Source: an uncultured Flavobacteriales bacterium
GTDB taxonomy: Bacteria > Bacteroidota > Bacteroidia > Flavobacteriales_D > Sanyastnellaceae
Length of the DNA: 64,000 bases
Assembly (NCBI GenBank): GCA_905479115.1
Contig: CAJQLF010000018.1
Coordinates: forward strand, 1 to 64,000
Reading direction: 5' to 3'
Shown here: in pieces, positions 1 to 7,916 of the stretch
Numbering within the stretch: the first letter of the stretch is position 1
How the letters are laid out: each line of letters opens with the position of its first letter
Program-made: the position numbers and the translations under genes
The notes under the pieces: model-generated
What the model was told of the DNA's origin: nothing
Seen by the model: only the letters and a program-made list of their open reading frames with translations
Databases searched by the model: none

Positions 1-236
1 GCTGTGGAATCGAGTAAATCCCGAGTGTTTAAAAATTTGTGCAAGACCGAAGGCAATTCACCCATGGGGGCTTGAATCAAAAAGGCGTCGGCAAAGTCCT
101 GGGATGCTTGAACAGCATATCCGCGAGTAAGGGCAAACTCTTGCAGCGTGCTCTGTCGGACGGCGAGCTCTAAATGACAATGCAGCTCGACCTTGGGTAA
201 AGCGTCTAATGCAGCTTGGGAGAAGGAGTGGCCCAT
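1..236 (-). CDS. add: Adenosine deaminase family protein (N-terminal part, runs off the left edge)
   Basis: Reading leftwards from an ATG at 236 the frame stays open to the window edge, giving 78 residues. Residues 13-23 read LPKVELHCHLE, the N-terminal strand of the adenosine deaminase family, whose HxH pair binds the catalytic metal. The family hydrolyses adenosine to inosine in purine salvage. The usual aspartate and glycine after the second histidine and leucine are Glu and Leu here, so the exact substrate is open. The start is supported by a perfect TAnnTTTG box (241-248) ending four bases upstream. The gene diverges from smpB, with start codons 49 bp apart. The catalytic C-terminal part lies outside the window. 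Confidence 0.78.
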   Translation of the reverse strand, partial: MGHSFSQAALDALPKVELHCHLELAVRQSTLQEFALTRGYAVQASQDFADAFLIQAPMGELPSVLHKFLNTRDLLDST

Positions 237-240
237 TGCA

Positions 241-248
241 CAAAGGTA
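241..248 (-). promoter_or_regulatory. -7 promoter box (TACCTTTG) of the adenosine deaminase gene
   Basis: On the minus strand TACCTTTG matches the Bacteroidetes -7 consensus TAnnTTTG exactly. It is followed by TGCA and then the ATG at 236. The four-base gap predicts a leaderless transcript. Confidence 0.6.
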
Positions 249-272
249 AGTGGTCCGCTGTCGACAGTTCCC

Positions 273-280
273 TACTTTTG
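273..280 (+). promoter_or_regulatory. -7 promoter box (TACTTTTG) of smpB
   Basis: TACTTTTG is an exact TAnnTTTG match, followed by TGCC and the smpB ATG at 285. It lies 24 bp from the divergent box serving the adenosine deaminase gene. Confidence 0.6.
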
Positions 281-284
281 TGCC

Positions 285-722
285 ATGGCGGTGGACATCA
301 AAAACAAAAAGGCTTCGTATACCTATTTCCTGACCGATGAATTTACCGCGGGCATCCAACTGGTGGGTTCGGAAATTAAATCCATCCGGCATGGTAAGGC
401 GAGCATCGGAGAAGCATACTGCCGCTTCATGAAAGGGGAGTTTTTCGTCTTTAATATGTACATAGCCGAGTACCCTAATGCGGGATACACAACGCATGAG
501 GTCAGGCGTCCAAGGAAACTATTGCTTCAAAGAACGGAGATCAAAAAACTTGAACGCCGACTGAAGGACGTTGGTGTGACCGTGGTACCCACACGCATGT
601 TCGTGTCGGCAAGTGGATATGCTAAGTTGGAAGTGGCGGTTGCCAAAGGGAAAAAACTTCATGACAAGCGCGCTTCGCTCAAGGACAAGGATCAAGCCCG
701 TGACCTCGACCGGCTGTCATAG
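285..722 (+). CDS. smpB: SsrA-binding protein SmpB
   Basis: This 145-residue protein has the SmpB beta-barrel pattern: an early NKKASYTYFL, then GIQLVGSEIKSIRHGKASI and a late VAVAKGKKLHDKR. SmpB binds tmRNA and, with it, rescues stalled ribosomes in trans-translation. The C-terminal tail is basic, as expected for the part that enters the ribosomal mRNA channel. An upstream in-frame start at 216 would add 23 residues unlike the family. The ATG at 285 fits the usual length and sits four bases after a TAnnTTTG box. The 3' end overlaps the convergent gene by 6 bp. Confidence 0.95.
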   Translation: MAVDIKNKKASYTYFLTDEFTAGIQLVGSEIKSIRHGKASIGEAYCRFMKGEFFVFNMYIAEYPNAGYTTHEVRRPRKLLLQRTEIKKLERRLKDVGVTVVPTRMFVSASGYAKLEVAVAKGKKLHDKRASLKDKDQARDLDRLS

Positions 723-1289
723 CTGCAGCTTGCCTGCTGCGACCCGGTAGTTCTCAGAAAAGTCTTCCCAGTCCCAAAGAAAGTGGGATGTCAAACTCTT
801 CAGTTCACGCTGAATGTTGGGCTCAGGCGTATTCATGTCACTGAAATACGGTTCCTGATATTGATTCAAATGGTATTTATAGAAAATCGCCCGTGTCATG
901 GCGGTCACCAAATTCTTAGAAGGCTGATTGATTTGCTTCATGAACGCCCGGTATTGCTTCACTTTTTTCGTGAAAACTTCGGGAGCAATGTCCAGCTCAT
1001 ACGAGAATTTCGCACAAATGTGTTGGATGATTTGACGATCAATACCGCTGTCAAAATGTTGGGGGATCAACTGCAGATTGGCAGAAACAACAATCATTAG
1101 AAACCGACCGTAGTCATTTGTGTCCAGCTGAGGCGGCCGAATAAAAGTCGAGGATTCGTTCAGGAATGATGCAATCTCTGGCCAACCATATTCGACTGCT
1201 TCGAACGTGGTTTTGACAAAAAGAGAGGCCACCTGTTCCTCTGTTAGCTTTCGCCGCGTCATCCAACTAAAAAGCCCTTGTTTTCTCAT
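717..1289 (-). CDS. Conserved hypothetical protein, about 190 residues
   Basis: I do not recognise a named family. The product is soluble-looking, mostly alpha-helical by composition, with no signal peptide or membrane segment. It is rich in aromatic residues and Gln/Asn in its middle part. The ATG at 1289 is preceded at 1300-1307 by TAGATTTG, a perfect -7 box, giving a leader of about 10 nt. Its end overlaps the end of convergent smpB by 6 bp. Base composition is like that of its neighbours. It is likely a real Bacteroidota-specific gene of unknown role. Confidence 0.72.
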   Translation of the reverse strand: MRKQGLFSWMTRRKLTEEQVASLFVKTTFEAVEYGWPEIASFLNESSTFIRPPQLDTNDYGRFLMIVVSANLQLIPQHFDSGIDRQIIQHICAKFSYELDIAPEVFTKKVKQYRAFMKQINQPSKNLVTAMTRAIFYKYHLNQYQEPYFSDMNTPEPNIQRELKSLTSHFLWDWEDFSENYRVAAGKLQL

Positions 1290-1299
1290 CGTTGGGACT

Positions 1300-1307
1300 C
1301 AAATCTA
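1300..1307 (-). promoter_or_regulatory. -7 promoter box (TAGATTTG) of the hypothetical gene at 717-1289
   Basis: An exact TAnnTTTG match on the minus strand, ten bases before the ATG at 1289. Confidence 0.45.
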
Positions 1308-1388
1308 ATGGAGAGCGGCTTGTGAATGGGGGGGAGGGAATTATACGCTATCCACAGATTTTTCAACAGGTGACCCGCCGAAACGATG

Positions 1389-1396
1389 TAATTTTG
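1389..1396 (+). promoter_or_regulatory. -7 promoter box (TAATTTTG) of pyrD
   Basis: An exact TAnnTTTG match, followed by TCCC and the pyrD ATG at 1401, the four-base spacing repeated elsewhere in the window. Confidence 0.6.
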
Positions 1397-1400
1397 TCCC

Positions 1401-2435
1401 ATGTACAAACGCTTGAAGCCTCTTATTTTCCTTTTTTCTCCTGAGGTAGCGCACGAATGGACGATGCGCTTGTTGACGTTGGCCTGCGCTATTCCCGGGG
1501 TTGCTTGGATGCTTAGACGCCATTATACCGTTACAGATAAGCGGTTGGAGGTTTCCATTGCGGGACTGACTTTTCCAAATCCAGTTGGCCTGGCTGCTGG
1601 TTTTGATAAGGATGCGAGGTGGCTCAAGGAAATGAGAACCCTCGGATTTGGTTTTGTGGAAATAGGAACGGTGACGCCGATTCCACAGAAGGGCAATCCC
1701 CGACCGCGGTTGTTTCGATTGCCTGCTGATCGCGGAGTCATCAATCGCATGGGATTCAATAATGGGGGAATGGTTCAAGCAGCGGCCAAGTTGAGGCGTC
1801 GTCCTCAAGGATTGCTGGTAGGTGGAAACATCGGGAAAAATAAAACCACTCCGAATGCTTCGGCGGATTTAGATTACCTGAAGTCCTTTCAATCCCTGCA
1901 TGCCCATGTGGATTATTTTGTCGTGAACGTGAGTTCTCCAAATACTCCTGGCCTCAGGGAGCTGCAATCCAAGGAGCCGTTGACTCAATTGTTGCAATTG
2001 CTGATGAACGAGAATGCGACGATGCCGACTTCTCGACCGATTTTCTTGAAAATCGCTCCGGATTTGAGCGATTCCGAACTCGATGACATCATCGATTTGG
2101 TGCAAGAAACAGGCATTGCGGGTGTCATTGCAACCAACACGACCATCTCTCGCGAAGGGCTTCAAATGGATGAGGCTCGGGTTCAAGAGATGGGGCCTGG
2201 AGGACTCAGTGGTGCGCCCGTCAGCGAGCGATCAACGGAAGTGATTCGCTACTTGCATACAAAGTCGGGTGGTTCTTTTCCCATTATTGGGGTGGGGGGC
2301 ATTTGCAGTGGCGTCGACGCACAGGAAAAACTGGATGCCGGAGCGAGCTTGGTTCAGGTGTATTCGGGACTCATTTTCGAAGGCCCTGGGCTAGTTCGAC
2401 GAATTAACCGTCATTTACTTCAACACGCTGGCTAG
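1401..2435 (+). CDS. pyrD: Dihydroorotate dehydrogenase (quinone), class 2
   Basis: The 344-residue product oxidises dihydroorotate to orotate in pyrimidine synthesis, passing electrons through FMN to membrane quinones. Residues 1-40 form the class 2 membrane-docking helices. FMN-binding signatures follow: GLAAGFDKDARW near residue 63, GFGFVEIGTVTPIPQKGNP near 81, and the GVGGI phosphate loop near the C-terminus. The active-site stretch VNVSSPNTPGLRELQ carries the serine base typical of class 2; class 1 enzymes use cysteine. Length is normal. The start is fixed by the -7 box four bases upstream. It converges on the metallo-hydrolase gene with a 16-bp gap and no clear terminator. Confidence 0.96.
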   Translation: MYKRLKPLIFLFSPEVAHEWTMRLLTLACAIPGVAWMLRRHYTVTDKRLEVSIAGLTFPNPVGLAAGFDKDARWLKEMRTLGFGFVEIGTVTPIPQKGNPRPRLFRLPADRGVINRMGFNNGGMVQAAAKLRRRPQGLLVGGNIGKNKTTPNASADLDYLKSFQSLHAHVDYFVVNVSSPNTPGLRELQSKEPLTQLLQLLMNENATMPTSRPIFLKIAPDLSDSELDDIIDLVQETGIAGVIATNTTISREGLQMDEARVQEMGPGGLSGAPVSERSTEVIRYLHTKSGGSFPIIGVGGICSGVDAQEKLDAGASLVQVYSGLIFEGPGLVRRINRHLLQHAG

Positions 2436-2451
2436 AACGTGCGAGAAGAGC

Positions 2452-3321
2452 TCAGCCCCATAGATCTTCAAATGAAGGGGCTAGATCAGTAGCACGGATG
2501 CCTTTTTCAGTTTGGGTCAGCCTGCAGCACGCATGCTGCGCATCGTGTTCGAAAAAGAGAACCCAGTCTTTTTGCGCTGCCTCCGTCAAAAGCACCTCCT
2601 TGTCTTCCATGGTTAACAAAGGCCTCGTATCATAGCCAATGACCCAGGCCAAGGGAATATGCGCTGCAGCCGGCGTAAGATCTGCCATATAGACAACCCG
2701 CGTGCCGCGGTATTGAATTACAGGAAGCATTTGACTATCGGTGTGCCCATCCGCAAAAAATATTTCGAGTCCCGGATAGCGTACTTCGAAAGGGGATCGG
2801 TTCCAGCGGCCGTTTCGCGCGATGTACTGGAGTTGTCCGCTCTCTTCCAATGGCAGAAGATTCTCCGTCAAAAATGACGCTTTTTCACGGGGATTGGGGT
2901 TCATGGCCCAGTTCCAATGGCGCTGACATGTCCAGAATTGGGCGTTTGGAAAGGCCGGCCGAAGTGATCCTTGCGCATCGCGTTCGACCGCTCCGCCAAC
3001 GTGGTCAAAGTGCAAATGCGTTAGCAACACGTCGGTAATGTCTTCTCTGGAAAATCCGCGTTTTTTCAATTCGCCATCCAATGTGGAGTCCCCATGCAGA
3101 TGATAGTGACTGAAGAATTTCTCGGATTGTTTATTTCCAATGCCCGTATCAATCAACAAGAGATGGTCCCCATTTTCGACGAGCAAGCACCTCATCGCCC
3201 AAGAACATAAATTATGGTCGTTAGACGGAATGTGCTTCTGCCAGAGCACCTTCGGCACCACGCCAAACATAGCGCCCCCATCCAGCATGAAATTTCCAGT
3301 GTGAATCGTGTGCAGCTGCAT
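2452..3321 (-). CDS. MBL-fold metallo-hydrolase
   Basis: The 289-residue protein carries the metallo-beta-lactamase HxHxDH motif as THLHFDHVGG (about residue 100), a second metal-ligand region at FADGHTDSQM and a C-terminal EHDAQH. This is a dinuclear metal hydrolase of the quorum-quenching-lactonase-like or generic MBL type; the substrate cannot be named from sequence. There is no signal peptide, so it is probably cytoplasmic. It lies 10 bp downstream of the heavy-metal-domain membrane protein gene on the same strand and is probably cotranscribed with it. Confidence 0.88.
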   Translation of the reverse strand: MQLHTIHTGNFMLDGGAMFGVVPKVLWQKHIPSNDHNLCSWAMRCLLVENGDHLLLIDTGIGNKQSEKFFSHYHLHGDSTLDGELKKRGFSREDITDVLLTHLHFDHVGGAVERDAQGSLRPAFPNAQFWTCQRHWNWAMNPNPREKASFLTENLLPLEESGQLQYIARNGRWNRSPFEVRYPGLEIFFADGHTDSQMLPVIQYRGTRVVYMADLTPAAAHIPLAWVIGYDTRPLLTMEDKEVLLTEAAQKDWVLFFEHDAQHACCRLTQTEKGIRATDLAPSFEDLWG

Positions 3322-3331
3322 TAGGGAAGGT

Positions 3332-4057
3332 TTAGGAAAGAGGGGTCAACACGGCCAACGCCATGCCTACCATGAGTACGTCTTCTACAATGGTCACGGT
3401 GCTCATCGGAAGGTTAAAAACAGTGCCCAAGCACGCACATTGAATGTCGGTTTTTCGTGCGACTGCGCGGATCACTCCGATGGCACTGAATCCCATCAAA
3501 CCTGCTGTCGAGAGGGCAACCCAGAAAGTGCCGCCAACAAACACCCAGGCGAACCCCAAGGCCAATTCGAAAAAGGGGTAAACATATCCATAGGAAGGAA
3601 CCGCGCTAGCCAGCAGATCATAGCTTTTATAGCTTCGTGCGAACCCCTTGATGTCTAAAAATTTGAAAAAGGAAAAGACCAGGAAGAAACCGCCCATGAA
3701 GACTTCCATCCAGGTTGTCATTCCACCTCCGTACTGCCATGAAATCCCAGTGGATAAGGCACTCAGGAACAGTCCAATTAAAATCAAGGGCCAGTACGTC
3801 GCGGCAGATTTTGTGGGCCGTGTGACGTCTTTCATCGCTGTGCCATCTTCTGGCAAACGGGCCGTGTACTTTTGATGTGGAGCCAATGCTGCCGCAATCT
3901 CTTCCACTTGAATTTCTCTCGAAGATTGAACATGAACGAGACCATCCTCGAGCAGCACCTCAGCTGAGTCGACCTCTGCTATGGATTGGACCACCCACTG
4001 GACTTTGGCGGCGCATCCACTGCACGTCATTCCCGTCACAAGGAAAGATGAAATCAT
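3332..4057 (-). CDS. Heavy-metal-associated domain fused to a MauE/DoxX-like membrane protein
   Basis: Residues 1-70 form a ferredoxin-fold heavy-metal domain with GMTCSGC (residues 9-15), the Cu(I)-binding motif of CopZ and copper ATPases. Residues 90-240 hold about four hydrophobic segments resembling MauE/DoxX-family redox-associated membrane proteins. Between the third and fourth segments lies a CACLG pair of cysteines. A role in copper or mercury handling or envelope thiol redox is inferred from the domains, not shown. The gene precedes the MBL hydrolase gene by 10 bp. Two-domain proteins of this kind occur in Bacteroidota, so this is probably not an assembly artefact. Confidence 0.82.
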   Translation of the reverse strand: MISSFLVTGMTCSGCAAKVQWVVQSIAEVDSAEVLLEDGLVHVQSSREIQVEEIAAALAPHQKYTARLPEDGTAMKDVTRPTKSAATYWPLILIGLFLSALSTGISWQYGGGMTTWMEVFMGGFFLVFSFFKFLDIKGFARSYKSYDLLASAVPSYGYVYPFFELALGFAWVFVGGTFWVALSTAGLMGFSAIGVIRAVARKTDIQCACLGTVFNLPMSTVTIVEDVLMVGMALAVLTPLS

Positions 4058-4103
4058 GAAGCGAAGTTCGCATAATTTCGGTGATTGACGTCGGATTGAG
4101 ACT

Positions 4104-4111
4104 TATTTTTG
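4104..4111 (+). promoter_or_regulatory. -7 promoter box (TATTTTTG) upstream of purB
   Basis: An exact TAnnTTTG match, 22 bases before the purB ATG. It probably drives purB, the ABC exporter and DUF983 as one unit, since these genes touch or overlap. Confidence 0.45.
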
Positions 4112-4133
4112 ACCCGCAAACAATCCGGACTGT

Positions 4134-5510
4134 ATGCGTTTAAACGAACTCTCTGCTTTATCCCCAATCGACGGCCGTTACCGGCGCAAAACGTCTGAAC
4201 TCGCTCCATTTTTGTCTGAATGGGGATTGATGAAATACCGAGTCCACGTGGAGGTGGAATATTTCATAGAGCTCAGTAAGCTCGACGCCCTGAACTTGGC
4301 GCCCTTGTCCAATTCCGAAGTTGAATCCCTCCGAGCGATCTACCGTGATTTTTCGGAATCTGATGCGGAAGAAATCAAAGCGTTTGAATTGGTAACCAAT
4401 CACGACGTCAAGGCGGTGGAGTATTTTTTGAAAGCGAAGATGGATGAATTGGGGCTTGGAAAGTCCAAAGAGTTCGTGCATTTTGGCCTGACCTCACAGG
4501 ATGTCAATAACACGGCCATTCCGCTGTCTCTAAAGTCCGCTGTGGACCACGTGTTGCTTCCTGTCTTGCTTCGTGTTCGGGCGACGTTGGTAGAGCAAGC
4601 CCGAACGTGGCGTGATGTTCCAATGCTGGCCCGGACCCATGGTCAATCTGCCTCGCCTGTCACGCTTGGGAAGGAATGGGCCGTATTCGTTGACCGCTTG
4701 GATGCACAACTTGATTCATTGCAGTCGCTCGAGTATGCGGCCAAATTCGGCGGAGCTACAGGACAATTTAATGCCCACCATGCGGCGTATCCGCAGGTCG
4801 ACTGGGTGGGATTTGCCAACAGATTTGTAGAGCAAGAATTGGGTTTGTCGCGAAGCCAAATCACGACCCAGATTGAACATTATGACGGCCTCGCTGCCTG
4901 GTGCGATACGTTGCGTCGAATTCACGTCATATTGATGGACTTTTCCAAAGATGTATGGACTTACGTCAGTTTGGATTATTTCAAACAGCAGATCAAACAA
5001 GGCGAAGTGGGGAGCAGCGCCATGCCGCATAAAGTGAATCCCATTGACTTTGAAAATGCAGAGGGAAATTGGGGGGTAGCCAACGCATTGTTGCAGCACT
5101 TTGCGGAAAAATTACCGATCAGTCGGCTGCAGCGTGATTTGACGGATTCCACTGTGCTCCGTAACCTGAGCGTTCCGTTAGGTCATAGCCTTGTAGCGTT
5201 GAGTTCGCTTGAAAAAGGCCTGGGGAAGCTTCTATTGAACGAGTCCAAGATCGAGCAAGACTTGGCTTCTAATTGGGCGGTGGTCGCAGAGGGCATTCAA
5301 ACGGTATTGCGCAGAGAAGGGTACCCCCAACCATATGAAGCGCTGAAGTCTCTCACTCGGCAGAATACCGTCATCGATCAAGCCGCGATGCATTCGTTTG
5401 TGGACGGTTTGGAAGTGTCGGAAGAAATAAAAGCGGAACTCAAGCGTTTGTCCCCTGATACTTACATTGGTCTATCCGCTCAATTAGTAGATACATTAAA
5501 GGACCGTTGA
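4134..5510 (+). CDS. purB: Adenylosuccinate lyase
   Basis: The 458-residue protein belongs to the fumarase/aspartase superfamily and matches the longer E. coli-type PurB. It cleaves SAICAR and adenylosuccinate, releasing fumarate, in purine synthesis. Seen are LSPIDGRYRRKTSEL at the N-terminus, THDVKAVEYFL-type region NHDVKAVEYFLKAKM near residue 87, TSQDVNNTA near 123, and the superfamily signature GSSAMPHKVNP at about residues 292-302. Length is as expected. The stop is one base before the GTG of the ABC exporter gene, so the two are likely translationally linked, although their functions are unrelated. Confidence 0.97.
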   Translation: MRLNELSALSPIDGRYRRKTSELAPFLSEWGLMKYRVHVEVEYFIELSKLDALNLAPLSNSEVESLRAIYRDFSESDAEEIKAFELVTNHDVKAVEYFLKAKMDELGLGKSKEFVHFGLTSQDVNNTAIPLSLKSAVDHVLLPVLLRVRATLVEQARTWRDVPMLARTHGQSASPVTLGKEWAVFVDRLDAQLDSLQSLEYAAKFGGATGQFNAHHAAYPQVDWVGFANRFVEQELGLSRSQITTQIEHYDGLAAWCDTLRRIHVILMDFSKDVWTYVSLDYFKQQIKQGEVGSSAMPHKVNPIDFENAEGNWGVANALLQHFAEKLPISRLQRDLTDSTVLRNLSVPLGHSLVALSSLEKGLGKLLLNESKIEQDLASNWAVVAEGIQTVLRREGYPQPYEALKSLTRQNTVIDQAAMHSFVDGLEVSEEIKAELKRLSPDTYIGLSAQLVDTLKDR

Positions 5511-5511
5511 T

Positions 5512-7326
5512 GTGAATAGACTGAGCGACCTGATTGCCTATCTCTTGCCGTATAAGTCCAACTTGGCGGTGAATGTGGTATGCAATGTGCTCAATGCATT
5601 TCTTTCGCTCTTCACGTTTTTGAGTGTCGTTCCTTTTTTGCGAATTTTATTCCAAACAGGGGACAGTTCGCCTGCAGAAGTCACCTTGTCGGACTCTGGA
5701 TTAGAAAGGATTGGGGCAACATTTGATGGCTTTGTGGCTGATTTCGGTGCCAGCACTGTATTGCTCTGGATTTGTGTGGGTATCGTGATAATCACGGTGT
5801 TGAAAAATGCGGTGGGTTATGCTGCACTATTTTCACTCGCGACGATTCGAACGGGAGTGAGCAGGGATCTCCGAAATAGGATGTTCAGAAAAGTCTTGCG
5901 ATTGCCAATGAATTGGTTCACAGAATCGAGGAAGGGCGATGCGATTAGCCGGATGACCAACGATTTAATGGAGGTGGAGTTTAGCATCATTGGCACAGTC
6001 GAAATTCTCTTCAAGTCGCCGATTGCCATTTTAGTCTCGTTGGCGACCTTGTTCTATATGAGTTGGGAATTGACCTTGTTTTCAATCTTTTTCTTACCCA
6101 TCAGTGGTTTTTTGATAAGCCGAATTGCAAAAAGCCTGAAACACGCTGCACGGCGTGGTAAGGAGGAATTAGGGAGCCTCATTTCAATTTTGGAAGAGAC
6201 TTTGGGAGGCATAGCTGTGATCAAAGCTTTTCATGCGGAAGAACAATTTGACCGTCGATTCAGCACCTCCAATGAGCGGTTTTTTAAACTGATGCGCCGA
6301 TTGTACAAGCGAGAGTATTTGTCTTCACCGGTTTCAGAAACGGTGTCCTTGTCCGTTATGGCGGTCTTGCTCTGGTTTGGGGGTCGACTGGTTCTTGAGG
6401 GCGACGGAGGATTGACGGGGGATTGGTTCATCGGTTACCTTGTGGTGTTCTCTCAAATCATCCCTCCGGCTCGGGCCATTAGCGACGGTTGGTTCAGAAT
6501 TCAAAAGGGCGTAGCGTCCTTGGAGCGGCTGGAGGAAATTCTCGATGCAGAGGAACTTCAAAATCCAGGAATTTTGCCAACTCCAGAATTGCAGCAGGCG
6601 ATAGCTTTTAAGGATGTACATTTTGGATATGGAGGAATACCCGTTTTACAAGGGGTGTCCTTTGAAATCGAGCGCGGGCAAACGGTCGCATTGGTTGGGC
6701 CAAGCGGTTCAGGCAAGACGACATTGATGCACTTGTTGGCGCGTTTTCATCGACCAGATGAAGGTGCAATCCTTTGGGATGGGCATGATCTAGAGGAGTT
6801 TGACCTAACTGGTTTTCGAACCCGTCTGGGATTGGTTACGCAAGAATCGAGGCTCTTCAACACCTCTGTTTCCGAGAACATCCAATTGGGTAGTACCCAC
6901 CTTGAGACCAATAAGGATGCACTGGAGCGGGCGGCACAAGCCTCTAATTCAATCGAATTCATTGCAGGCATGGAAGGGGGCTGGGAGGCCGGTGTCGGAG
7001 ACGGTGGAAATAAGCTGAGCGGAGGTCAGCGTCAGCGGCTGAGCATCGCCCGTGCACTTTTCAAGGATCCTCCTGTTCTGCTTATGGATGAGGCAACATC
7101 TTCATTGGATACAGAGTCTGAACACAAGGTGCAGCAGGCGATTGATCGCCTCATGGAAGGCCGAACCACCTTGGTCATTGCACATCGACTGAGCACGGTG
7201 CGTCACGCTGATCGGATCATCGTTTTGGATGCAGGCCGCGTGGCTGAGACGGGAACCCACGATGAGCTCATGCAAAATCAAGGGCTGTATCGAAAGTTGG
7301 TGGACATGCAAAACATAGTTGAGTAG
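5512..7326 (+). CDS. ABC exporter, fused membrane and ATPase domains (MsbA-like)
   Basis: This 604-residue half-transporter has an N-terminal six-helix ABC exporter domain (about residues 1-340) and a C-terminal ATPase domain. It shows Walker A GPSGSGKT (396-403), signature LSGGQ (502-506), Walker B LLMDEATSSLD (523-533) and the H-loop IAHRLS. It should act as a homodimer in the inner membrane. The domain order fits MsbA, the lipid A-core flippase, but multidrug or other lipid exporters look alike. The start is a GTG just after the purB stop; the stop overlaps the DUF983 GTG by one base. Confidence 0.93.
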   Translation: MNRLSDLIAYLLPYKSNLAVNVVCNVLNAFLSLFTFLSVVPFLRILFQTGDSSPAEVTLSDSGLERIGATFDGFVADFGASTVLLWICVGIVIITVLKNAVGYAALFSLATIRTGVSRDLRNRMFRKVLRLPMNWFTESRKGDAISRMTNDLMEVEFSIIGTVEILFKSPIAILVSLATLFYMSWELTLFSIFFLPISGFLISRIAKSLKHAARRGKEELGSLISILEETLGGIAVIKAFHAEEQFDRRFSTSNERFFKLMRRLYKREYLSSPVSETVSLSVMAVLLWFGGRLVLEGDGGLTGDWFIGYLVVFSQIIPPARAISDGWFRIQKGVASLERLEEILDAEELQNPGILPTPELQQAIAFKDVHFGYGGIPVLQGVSFEIERGQTVALVGPSGSGKTTLMHLLARFHRPDEGAILWDGHDLEEFDLTGFRTRLGLVTQESRLFNTSVSENIQLGSTHLETNKDALERAAQASNSIEFIAGMEGGWEAGVGDGGNKLSGGQRQRLSIARALFKDPPVLLMDEATSSLDTESEHKVQQAIDRLMEGRTTLVIAHRLSTVRHADRIIVLDAGRVAETGTHDELMQNQGLYRKLVDMQNIVE

Positions 7327-7718
7327 TGCCAAAAAAAACTCGACTCGGTGCGGTGATTGGAAACCGATGTCCCACGTGTTTCGAAGGGAAGTTGTTCAAA
7401 TCGAGGGCGTATGACTTGGGTCAAATGAGCCAAATGATTGCTCGTTGTGAGATTTGTCAGGAAGATTTCGAACGTGAACCGGGCTTTTACTTTGGAGCGG
7501 CATATATCTCGTATGCACTTACCGTGGCTATGTGGATTGCGCTCTATGTCGCGCTGACGTGCTTTGATTGGTGGGGAATCATGTCGTTTCATCTTTTTGA
7601 GGACATTCCGCTCTTCCTTTGGACGGGCATTGCATTGCTTATGAGCATGATGCCATTGTTTTTGCGGCTCAGTCGATCGATTTGGTTGCACATGTTTACC
7701 AAACGCCGCACATCCTGA
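7326..7718 (+). CDS. DUF983 family membrane protein
   Basis: The 130-residue protein begins with a zinc-ribbon-like stretch holding CPTCFEG and CEICQ (four cysteines, about residues 15-45). Two hydrophobic segments and a basic tail follow. This is the DUF983 pattern, common in Bacteroidota and Proteobacteria, with no established function. The GTG start shares its first base with the last base of the ABC exporter stop codon (TAGTG), so translation is coupled. Membrane location is predicted from the two hydrophobic segments. Confidence 0.85.
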   Translation: MPKKTRLGAVIGNRCPTCFEGKLFKSRAYDLGQMSQMIARCEICQEDFEREPGFYFGAAYISYALTVAMWIALYVALTCFDWWGIMSFHLFEDIPLFLWTGIALLMSMMPLFLRLSRSIWLHMFTKRRTS

Positions 7719-7735
7719 TTTTGACCAAAAAATCA

Positions 7736-7763
7736 AAGGGGTCCCTCCGTTGAGGGACCCCTT
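7736..7763 (-). terminator. Rho-independent terminator (minus strand)
   Basis: A perfect 12-bp stem (7736-7747 with 7752-7763) closes a four-base loop that reads AACG on the minus strand. On that strand it is followed within a few bases by TTTTTT. It ends minus-strand transcription coming from the aroG-type gene or from an RNA encoded between. The plus side lacks a T run. Confidence 0.75.
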
Positions 7764-7916
7764 CTCACCAAATCGCCTGATTCATTACGCTCAATTCGAG
7801 CGTGGCAAAACCAAAACCTAACTGCTATTACGGGAGCACTTAAATTTTGGTTGCGTTTTGCTCGAAATTTGTCGAAAATAATTTCTAAGTAACTTATTAC
7901 CAGCTACTTATAGCGG
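7764..7916 (-). ncRNA. Candidate structured 3' UTR or small RNA (minus strand)
   Basis: This 153-bp stretch has no gene. On the minus strand it holds an 8-bp pairing AACCAAAA/TTTTGGTT, a 6-bp hairpin (7787-7792 with 7798-7803), an ATTTGGT motif (7767-7773) and then the terminator at 7736-7763. The order and spacing of hairpin, ATTTGGT and AACG-loop terminator are repeated near 63.1 kb. A weak -7 box (TATTTTCG) lies inside the region. It could be a 3' UTR of the DAHP synthase mRNA or a separate transcript. Confidence 0.35.

Noticed and set aside
1341-1808. Long open frame on the minus strand inside pyrD
   Set aside because: It lies opposite a certain gene, has no recognisable domain and an odd composition. 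It is a shadow.
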